From Kingdonia uniflora (taxonomy: Eukaryota; Streptophyta; Magnoliopsida; Ranunculales; Circaeasteraceae), in assembly GCA_014058105.1 (NCBI GenBank), contig JACGCM010001313.1, positions 620,001 through 684,000 on the forward strand: 64,000 nucleotides of DNA, read 5' to 3'. The notes below the pieces were generated by a model, which saw nothing but the letters and a program-made list of their open reading frames with translations, had not been told where the DNA came from and did no database searches. Position 1 is the first letter of the stretch; each line of letters begins with the position of its first letter. This document shows positions 56,516 through 64,000 of the stretch, in pieces. Made by a program: the position numbers and the translations under genes.

Positions 56516-56640
56516 TCTCCTATAATAGGCCATTTCTCCAACCATGTACAACTGATGTAATCTAAAACATTCAATAAACAAGTTTTTCAACCCTTACTTT
56601 GTCTCCTGCTTCATTTTGAATTTCTTGATTTAACTCAGGT

Positions 56641-57290
56641 GTCATGTCAACCTTCGACCTGACCGATACTTGAGGGTAACCTCGAGATTTTTTCAAGCTC
56701 CCAACTTCGAGCAAACTCAAGGGGGAAGAATGGTCGAAAGGCCGGACCCTCGGGGATGCATTGGGGGTGATCAGATATTGCTTCGATGTGGCTTAGGCCT
56801 TCGAAGTCCAGTCCTTTTCTTGATTGACCCGAGGTATCACGTCCACCCTCGCCCCGACTGATACTTGGGGGCGATCTTGAATTGCTCAAGTCTCCAATTT
56901 TGAGCAAACTCGAGGGGCAAGGATGGTCGAAAGACCGGACCCTTGGGGATGCATTGGGGGCGATCAGATATAATTCATCCAGGCTCTGAAACCGTCGAAG
57001 TCCAATCATTTTCTTGGTTTACCCCAGGAATCATGTCCACCCACACCCCGACTGGTACTTGGGGACGACCTTGAATTGCTCAAGTTTCCAACATTCGAAC
57101 AGACTCGAGGGGCAAGGATGGTCGAAAGACCGGACCCTCGGGAATGCATTGGAGATGATTAGATATTGCCTCGTTGTGGCTTAGGCCTTCGAAGTCCAGT
57201 AAATTTTTGGGTTTCCTCTAGGTATCACGTCCCCTCGACCCGACTGATACTTGGAAGCGACCTGGAAAATTTTCAAAATTTCAATGTCGC
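56641..57290 (+). repeat. Tandem repeats, period about 194, element A
   Basis: About 3.4 copies; marker TGGTCGAAAG at 56731, 56924 and 57119 (spacing 193 and 195). Same unit as 42278-42905 in element B, in the same place relative to the element. Confidence 0.85.
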
Positions 57291-57830
57291 TGTGGCTTTG
57301 GCCTTCGATGTCCAACAAAACATTCAGAGTTCGATCTATATATCGTCGATACTCCCTAGGTTTCGATCACACTACAGTCATTCATACAGATCAAATTTCT
57401 ACTCAAACAGATCCAACTTCTACACCTCCAAATAGCAACCGTATATAAAAATACTATCTACAATTTCTTAGCACATTCAACATATTATCCATCAGAGGAA
57501 CAGTCGTAGTACAATTCAAAGACCAATCATCAAGAGTCCAAAACAAGCAAACTCAACAAAATGTGCATTCAAATTCAAATAATTCAAGGTCAGAGTACGA
57601 TTACACAATCCATCAGCAAATCAGATATCAAATCAGAAGTTCATAATCAGTATGTTCAAAAAATATGCATCAATATGTTCAACATCAATTTTAAAATTTC
57701 AAACAGATAACAAAAACACAAACAACCTACTGAGTTCAGAGACCAGCAGAAAGCAGCAACATCATTCAAAATATTACAACTCAACATTATAATCTGCAGA
57801 AGAAGATATGGAACCCCATTCCCAAATACC
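57291..57830. other. Element A spacer
   Basis: AT-rich sequence between the tandem repeats and the 3' end of the antisense gene. No gene or clear signal seen. Confidence 0.5.
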
Positions 57831-59947
57831 TCATATCGGTGCGGTTACACCTTCTTGCTCCACAGATCCCCCAGCAGCTTCATTCGAACCTTCGACGGTC
57901 AAGCCATCAACAGTTCTACCAATGTGCGCTCCAACAAGAGAAGTATCTGCACCACCCCCAGTACCTCCAACTGCTTCTTCAACAATGTTTGCCTCCCTTC
58001 CCTTCACCTGCAAATCATCCCCCTCAACAATGTTTGCCTCCCATCTATAAAGATTTTCAATTTAACGTTCGCCTTGTATTCGCCATCATATTGCCGCTTA
58101 AAAGTCACCTTCTTCCCAGCTTTCTTCCTCAAATAAGCCACAAGCTTCGCAGACCACTCTCGCTCCAGCCTCGACCGCTGTAGCTCGAGCCTCTCGTCAT
58201 AATAGTTGGTAAGCACCCCCAGATCTTGCTTCAACTTTCTGACTTCAGACACCAGTAATGTCTCTTTTCCACGAGAAAGATTCAGATTGTCCTTTGCTTG
58301 CGTCAATTTCACCTTTACTGCCTTCATTGCCTTGCTGCAAGTTTGCACCCAAGCATCCGTCAGCTAAAATTTTCAAGAAATCAGTGCAACACGAAGCTCG
58401 AAGAATTTTCAAGAAATCTCAAAGTACCACAATAGCAAGCAACATATAGTTACCTGAAACATGTGTTTCTTTACCTCCTTCGAAGCCTCGTCTGGGTCAT
58501 CTTCCCAGGGCTCGACCATCGAAGCCTGCTTTGCCACAGCCTGCTCTTGTCATTCAACCTCCGTCATCTCTTCATCTTCCTCCAGTGAATCATCCTCCCC
58601 CACCACCCTACGCCTCTTGCGTTGGCCAGCATTCGATTGCTACACCTTCGAAGCTTTGGGGACTACCGGGCCTTTCCCCTTCTCAGTTTGAGCTACTACT
58701 GGCCTCGGCCTCAACTTCAGCGTATCTCCTAGCACTTTGGGCATTGGCATTGCTTGCTTCGACCCCTCCGCGATCTCGGCACAAATTGATAGTTTCTAGG
58801 CAACTCTTCCCCTCCCATCTCTTTTTGCCCCTTTAAAACACCTTCACCTTTCTTTCTCTTTGGTAGCTTTGGCGTAGCGGGTACGTCTCGAAGCAGGGAA
58901 TCTGCCTTCTTCCTCCTTTGTCTTTTGATTTTGAGACTGTCAAACACAGAATTTACCCAATCTTCACTAGCTTTGAACAACGTATCAATATAATTTACCG
59001 AATTATCCCAAGACGAACTCTCTGGACCTACAGATTAAAACAAGAACACAATTATCACTTATCTCAGATACATATCAACAATAACCCTTCAATAGTTAAC
59101 TTACTTTCGTTATTTACCCTATGATGTAATTTATACGGGTCATCTTTATCTACATTCTCATAGTTATCCCTTACTTTCAGTAAATCTTTATTCCACCCTT
59201 GCCCTGTCGAGCACAGGTCAAAGAACCAAGGTTTCTCTGGATGACATTAGATGTGATAGGTCCCCAGGTTTTGACTAGCCTTCATCGAGTAAAAGGTGAT
59301 AATGTCAAACCACTTAATCAAACTTCAACCCTTACTAGCCAGTTTTACATTCATCTCCTCTACAACCCTCATCATCTCATAAAAATTACCGTTCATTTGC
59401 ACCGGAGCCACTCCCTAGAAATTCAACACTTCTTTCACTTGTCTTCAGAAAGGAAGCTCCAGTCCCAATCGAATTCAGCCTCTATAAGCCAAAATCCCTT
59501 CCCCAGGGTCCGACTTGAGGTCAACCCCGCCCATGTAACACTCAAATACACCCCTACCTTCGAGAGTTCTAATTTGGTGGCAAACCGATCTAATCTAATC
59601 CTCTCTTTAGCTAAAAAAATTCCTTCAACCCTATCCAACTCAATCGAATCCCCACTATCTTCACTTTGTACCTTATCTCCATCTCTACCACCAGAAGGCC
59701 CAACATTACCCTCCTCCCCCCATACTGTTTCCTCTTCATCACTATCTTCGGTAACTATTATCCTTCGACGCTTCGAAACCGGAACCTCCTCAGCCAGTAG
59801 AACTATTTACAATGGAGCCTTGGTTACAATATCTAACACTTCTACATCATTACCCTCATCCATTGGGGCTCAACCAGAAATACTAGCTTCAAATTCTTTA
59901 AACTCCTCATCTATCAGTCTCTGTCTCGAAGTCCGACGATTACGCAT
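57831..59947 (-). pseudogene. Large spliced antisense ORF of Tat element A (Transposase_28-like part)
   Basis: Starts at ATG 59947 (MRNRRTSRQRLIDEEFKEFE). Exon 1 (to 59105): NDVEVLDIVTKAPL, an acidic linker, RLDRFATKLELSKVGVYLSV, then LELPF ... VKEVLNF ... QMNGNFYEMMRVVEEMN, IKWFDIITFYS, KPWFFDLCSTGQGWNKDLLK. Intron 59028-59104. Exon 2 (59027-58454): NYIDTLFKASEDWVNSVF, KKADSLLRDVPATPKLPKRK, ending in DDPDEASKEVKKHMFQ. Intron 58364-58453. Exon 3: LTDAWVQTCSKAMKAVKVKL, a long charged coiled-coil-like stretch, and an acidic Gly/Val tail to the stop at 57831. It aligns piece by piece with element B. The first half resembles the plant 'putative gypsy type transposon' domain. Function unknown. Some stops and shifts are present. 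Confidence 0.65.
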
Positions 59948-59953
59948 TATAGC

Positions 59954-60229
59954 CTACAGTAGATGAGGCACGCAATTAGAGTGGAAAATTTGACAATCCC
60001 GTGCCTATCACTTTTATCCTGTCCATCCTCCCCAGATATTCATCACAATCTCAATCTCAGACCCAGTACCCCCTCCAAAACCCCCCAAACCCCAAAATGG
60101 GTCAAAACTCAAATCCCTCAAGTTTCTTTACCCTCGAAAATAACCTCTAAAGCCCCAAACACAGATTGCCTAACCTACATTCTCAAAAGGGAAAAACAAA
60201 GTGCAAGTAGCAGAGATCAAGTAACTTAC
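59954..60229 (-). other. Leader intron of the antisense gene, element A
   Basis: Donor CACTG|GTAAGT at 60229 and acceptor CTACTGTAG| at 59954, six bases before the ATG. Its place and length match the 295-base candidate in element B. Confidence 0.5.
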
Positions 60230-60372
60230 CAGTGGTTAGTAGCACTACCCTCGAATCAGCATAACAAAACTAGCAAGTGTAACAAGAACTCCCAAGTGCG
60301 AAATGGTGTACGTTCTCTCCTCTCCACTCTTTGATTCTCACAGTAAAAAATACAATAATTACTCTTCTCCCT

Positions 60373-60380
60373 CTTATATA
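60373..60380 (-). promoter_or_regulatory. TATA box of the large antisense ORF, element A
   Basis: TATATAAG on the minus strand, about 145 bases before the leader intron donor, as in element B. Confidence 0.45.
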
Positions 60381-61198
60381 TCTTTCGAAAAACCCAAAAC
60401 AACCTCAATTTTCTAACCACTATCATTACCACGACCCTACTACCTGAATTTTTGGCTACAATGTGTTTTGACCAATATACCCCCCGTACCGCTCACTTGC
60501 GAATAGTACAGTCACTTTTAACTGCCTGCAAAAACTAAAGTTCTTGAACCTTTTCCTCCCTCACTTGAAGCTAAACAACCAAGTCCAAATAGTCATATCA
60601 TAACTTTTTCCGTCATACGAGGAAAACATTATTATTACTTTTTGCACACTGCCCCAGGCGCCCATACCAGTCTGACAGACCAGCCGTCTGGGCTGTCTGA
60701 TCGGCCAGTCAAATCCCGCTTAACCGATGACATAATCCCCGAACTCGAGTACTCGAGCATTTTACGTCTCGAACAATCCGTAGCAGATAGCCTCAAATAA
60801 ACTTATCTAATATATCGACTTTCGACGTCCAACACATCCTTTAACATAAAAGTTTCAACCCTTCGACCGAATATAGTCACAAACTACAACCATTCAACGA
60901 TCTCATGTTTACAGATAAATTTTTTAACCTCGACGCAGTTTAACTTTCATTTCGACAAAGACATTTTTATCTTCGACCAACACAAATATTTCATTTCGAC
61001 AACTGTATTATCCCTTCAATACCTCAAATTACAAATCAGATAGTATTACTAGTACGCACAGTTTGACAAAGCATGTTATCAACAAAAACTATTTTCATTC
61101 AGCAACTCAGACAACATTGCAGTCTTTATACAAAAAAGAGAAGTGTAAGAAGGAAGAAAACAGGAAAACAACAATAAGAAAGCATATAAGAGATAACC
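60381..61198. other. Spacer between antisense genes, element A
   Basis: No ORF of note. Probably the promoter region of the large antisense gene and the 3' region of ORF A2. I see no clear terminator or repeat. Confidence 0.4.
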
Positions 61199-61515
61199 CT
61201 ATTTGTTGACGGGTTGTTTCTCTTCAACAACGGCCGCTGTATCTTCATCCTCCTGGTCTACTATATCCTCCGTGAAGCCTTTGAGAAGAGACAGCCGATG
61301 GCCGGGAAATGGCCCCATCATCTGTATTATTCTCCACCAGTACATGAAGGGCATGTCATAGAGTGGTGCCCCAGGTTCTGCTTTAAAAAGGTCTGGCATT
61401 TCAGCATCAATATCCTCCTCTATTCTGAACCTCCGTTGAAGACCCAGCAAAGCCTCCTGGATTCTCCTGGCCTAACCGCCGCTTGATCTCCTTGAACCGG
61501 TACGTTTTCAGCCAT
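61199..61515 (-). pseudogene. Small antisense ORF A2 of a Tat element
   Basis: ATG at 61515 gives MAENVPVQGDQAAVRPGESR, then a frameshift near 61450 leads to GLQRRFRIEEDIDAEMPDLF, KAEPGAPLYDMPFMYWWRII, MMGPFPGHRLSLLKGFTEDI, VDQEDEDTAAVVEEKQPVNK and the stop at 61199. The MPDL...EP...YWWRI...HRxxLL...DIVxQED pattern equals B1 and B2. Unknown function. Confidence 0.6.
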
Positions 61516-61589
61516 GTTAATCAACAAACAAAGCAGTAGATAGAGAGAAAGTTGCAGGACAGATGAATAAATTCCCTCCAACCTATCCC

Positions 61590-61597
61590 TTTTTATA
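61590..61597 (-). promoter_or_regulatory. TATA box of small antisense ORF A2
   Basis: TATAAAAA on the minus strand, about 75 bases before the ATG at 61515. Confidence 0.45.
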
Positions 61598-61995
61598 CTT
61601 ACAAACCCACCACAACTCTCCCTCCTCCCTAATCGAATTAATAGCAGCCTTCAATTCCCAACCTCGAAAAGTCAGTAAACAAACTTTCCAACTTCCCAGG
61701 TGTAACTGATTCATCGGTACATGTATTCAAACCTCATTCCCAAGGACTCCTAGTCGAGCATACCTCCAGCGTCGAGCATTCTATCATCATTACCTTTGAG
61801 CATATCACGCCTATAATATTAATCGTCTACATTCGCCTACACTACCAGTCAGAAATAGTAATACAGGTACGCATAAAATATTTTGTCCATTCCAAACATC
61901 CGCTTAAACAAACAAATTACATTTCTACTACCATCCCAAAAAAAAAATCCCACACAGAAAAAACAAAGACATACAAAGATACAAAGATAACCTCA

Positions 61996-62334
61996 TCAAC
62001 TATTGGTCCTACTACCAGAAGGTTCAGCTTCAATGGCCGAATTTTGCTCCTCAATGATCTCCTCTACACAGAGAAGACTGTCGGCCAAAGCCATCAGAAA
62101 GAGATAGTGCCTCTCAGTGGTCGTAAAATGGAACCTTAGCTGGTCCCATGTATAAGAATAAGAATCACCATTGAAGAACTCCTTAGGTCCTAACCCTACA
62201 AGCTCGTGCTTGTCCCAATTCAGATCATGATGCCCAAAAAACTTCATATACAATTCTGCCATCTTCCGCCCCACACGACAGTCACGAGTGAACCCCATCC
62301 TCTTCTGGTAACGCGTGTTTGGTGTGGTATCCAT
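61996..62334 (-). CDS. Small antisense ORF A1 of a Tat element (intact, 112 codons)
   Basis: The only intact member of the family here: MDTTPNTRYQKRMGFTRDCR from the ATG at 62334, then KMAELYMKFFGHHDLNWDKH, ELVGLGPKEFFNGDSYSYTW, RFHFTTTERHYLFLMALADS, and an acidic Ser-rich tail to TAA/TGA-side end at 61996. It has a basic N-terminus and an acidic C-terminus; no signal peptide, membrane span or known motif. Being uninterrupted while the enzymes beside it carry stops may be chance given its length. It lies 254 bases from the 3' LTR, pointing away from it. Unknown function. Confidence 0.65.
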   Translation of the reverse strand: MDTTPNTRYQKRMGFTRDCRVGRKMAELYMKFFGHHDLNWDKHELVGLGPKEFFNGDSYSYTWDQLRFHFTTTERHYLFLMALADSLLCVEEIIEEQNSAIEAEPSGSRTNS

Positions 62335-62415
62335 TCAATTGCTCAGAATAAGAAGAAAGAAGCAGAAGAATACTGTAAATGGAAGAGGATACAGTACCCC
62401 TATACAATAACCCAT

Positions 62416-62422
62416 CTTTATA
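62416..62422 (-). promoter_or_regulatory. TATA box of small antisense ORF A1
   Basis: TATAAAG on the minus strand, about 82 bases before the ATG at 62334. Confidence 0.45.
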
Positions 62423-62576
62423 GCCTTCACTTCATTTATTACCCTATAACCACCAACATCTCTTAAAAGCCCTCTTTTATTACCAACCAGAAAACCAACA
62501 GTCAACTTGCTCAAATCCTAAGACCAAACAGTTTTCTCAGCAAACACCTCTCAACTTGGCTTCGAAACCTTCGCTG

Positions 62577-62588
62577 AAAGGGGGCGAA
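62577..62588 (+). other. Element A polypurine tract
   Basis: AAAGGGGGCGAA immediately before the 3' LTR start at 62589. Confidence 0.75.
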
Positions 62589-63294
62589 TATAGTAGCCTA
62601 CTCGTAGCCTTCGACAGGCAGTCAAAGTCCACCTCACAACCTACTTGAATGTATCGAAGCCCACTCAATCTCTAAAATAGACTCCCCAGAGATCCCCCAA
62701 AGACGAAGCTTCGACATCAGACAAAGCTTCGAGAATGAACTATTATACTAGAGCAGAAATCCTTCGACCTTACTAACACACGATCAAAGAAGAATAAGAC
62801 AGACAATCATCTTATCAGATTAGACATCGCATTAATTAGCCTGTGCAGCTACAGTGACAGTTCCAATCACCGCGCCGTTCAGAGACATCATCAATAAATA
62901 TTGCAGTGACAGTACTGACATGACCAACACCCAAACTCGCTGGGATTTCCTGACAGTAATCAAGTAAACCAGACCCACACTTGGTGACTCATTTCCCTAT
63001 ATCTCTATAAATAGAGGTAAAGGGAAACTAAGGAAGGGTTAGAAAAATCATCTCCAACCCCTTGTATTTTACCTTTGACCACCCAGATACACTGTACTTG
63101 AATCCAGTTATTTACTCTTCAGTAATATGATCTGTCTTAAAAAATCATCATCAGAGGTCGTAGAGAGTCACACTACGCAAGTATTTGTCCATAGTTAGAT
63201 CTTACTTTAGGTCAAATGCTTGTCTCCTCGGATTAAGGACTGATTTTACGTTGTAAGAACCAACTTCCCATCCGAACGAGGTTAGGTCCCCACA
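62589..63294 (+). repeat. Element A 3' LTR (706 bp)
   Basis: TATAGTAGCC to TCCCCACA; the first G of the TG terminus is mutated to A. TATA box at 63006-63012. Pairs with 49732-50448. Confidence 0.9.
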
Positions 63295-64000
63295 AATAGG
63301 CTTCCATACATGGGCCTTTGGTTGACAACTTCAAATAAGAATCATTGTTAAAGTGCATCACCCTTGTTCTTCGCTAAAAACCGGAAAAATGTATAACTTG
63401 TTTATCATGTAACCAATTTCTGTAAATACAAACAAAACAATTAGTGTCGCATTTATTTAATAAATGACTAGGTAGAATTAAATTTAGGAGTTGTACACGT
63501 AAATATTACGTGTCTATCAAATACCCCTGAACTTATATTTTGCTAGTCCTCGAGCAAAAGTAAACAAAAACAATTTTTGCATGCCACGCGGTTGCATTTA
63601 GCGTATGCAGCAAGTCGTTAAACCCGAAGGTTTAGCCTGGTGGACGAGTATTGTCTCGTGAGGGTTTGCAGTGACTATACCCACAAAAGTCAATAATATC
63701 ATTTTATTCAATTCTAGAATACATATGACTCATTTCTTGTGAACTTATCCTTACTTAGTTGTGACAAAAATATAATAATGAAAAAATTATTAAACTTGTT
63801 ATTTTCCTAAGTATACCAAAGAATATTTTAAGCTTATCCGAAGCTAGATGTACTACCTCAAGATTAGATAAAGATCTAAGTATTTTGCTTTAGCTATATT
63901 TGAGTGTATAGTGAAAATGATTTTATCGCCTAATACGTTGTCTAGAATAATTTACTCAATTTTAGGTAGTCTAGTTCTTACTGGAATAAATTCAACGATC
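63295..64000. other. Unclassified repeat hosting element A (right part)
   Basis: No gene. Contains TTGCTAGTCCTCGAGCAAAAG (63540-63560), a short imperfect palindrome around CTCGAG. Likely the continuation of 48836-49731. Confidence 0.35.

Larger units (their letters stand above)
49732..63294 (+). mobile_element. Element A: Tat-lineage Ty3/gypsy retrotransposon, nearly full-length
   Basis: 13.6 kb with LTRs at 49732-50448 and 62589-63294, a primer-binding site, a polypurine tract, and flanks AATGG (49727-49731) and AATAG (63295-63299), probably a target duplication with one change. Order: gag, protease, RT, RNase H, second archaeal-type RNase H, integrase, tandem repeats, then an antisense module to the 3' LTR. 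Two RNase H domains and antisense extra ORFs are hallmarks of the Tat/Retand group. Several stops and frame changes make it inactive. By eye the LTRs differ at roughly one base in ten over the first 270, so it is not recent. Confidence 0.9.

Noticed and set aside
59199..59966. 255-codon plus-strand ORF
   Set aside because: It lies exactly opposite exon 1 of the antisense gene, and only the minus-strand reading is conserved in element B.
63600..63680. Possible tRNA-like segment (GGTTTAGCCTGGTGG)
   Set aside because: No cloverleaf with matching acceptor, anticodon and T arms could be drawn.

Overview
This window is repeat-dense nuclear DNA of a flowering plant, most likely a eudicot: AT-rich, packed with nested LTR retrotransposons, with a plant L1-type LINE, a CACTA DNA transposon and broken fragments of plant receptor-kinase genes. 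I found no intact host gene, tRNA, rRNA or CRISPR array. The species cannot be told from the sequence.

Layout. (1) 1-1049: 3' end of a Ty3/gypsy element: a small antisense ORF, polypurine tract and LTR. (2) 1210-11567: remains of two opposite-strand Ty1/copia elements sharing one LTR family (2538-3531 on +; 4804-5565 plus 11287-11567 on -). The minus LTR is split by a 5.7-kb gypsy element (5566-11286, target duplication CTAAC), which is itself split by a 2.5-kb solo LTR (6584-9056, duplication ACACT). The copia LTR truncates an LRR receptor-kinase pseudogene (11568-12254). (3) 13495-17706: copia element on +, cut off in RNase H by a third LTR (17707-18752). (4) 19709-24450: LINE on -, with endonuclease, reverse transcriptase and RNase H. 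(5) 26028-35050: copia element on - with two LTRs, holding a CACTA transposon (from 26791) that carries eight ERECTA-family exons (31455-32785). (6) 36487-48835: element B, a degenerate Tat-lineage gypsy element on -. (7) 49732-63294: element A, a better-preserved relative of B on +, with both LTRs, PBS, gag, protease, RT, two RNase H domains, integrase, tandem repeats and antisense genes. A sits inside another unclassified repeat (48836-49731 and 63295 to the end).

Most interesting system. Elements A and B share an antisense gene module between integrase and the 3' LTR. It has a roughly 600-residue spliced antisense ORF with a leader intron and two coding introns at matching places. Nearer the LTR lie two small related ORFs of about 110 codons, each with a TATA box 75-85 bases upstream of its start. 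A third member of the small-ORF family lies at the left edge of the window, again next to a 3' LTR. Antisense extra ORFs are known in plant Tat elements; I cannot confirm whether the paired small ORFs, their private promoters and the conserved introns have been described.

A second cross-cutting signal: clusters of the palindrome TTCGAA lie just upstream of the TATA box in three different LTR families, and also occur in the solo LTR.

Most coding regions are decayed. Many stops sit where Trp, Gln or Arg codons are expected, and several ATGs have become ATA, which fits C-to-T decay of methylated DNA.
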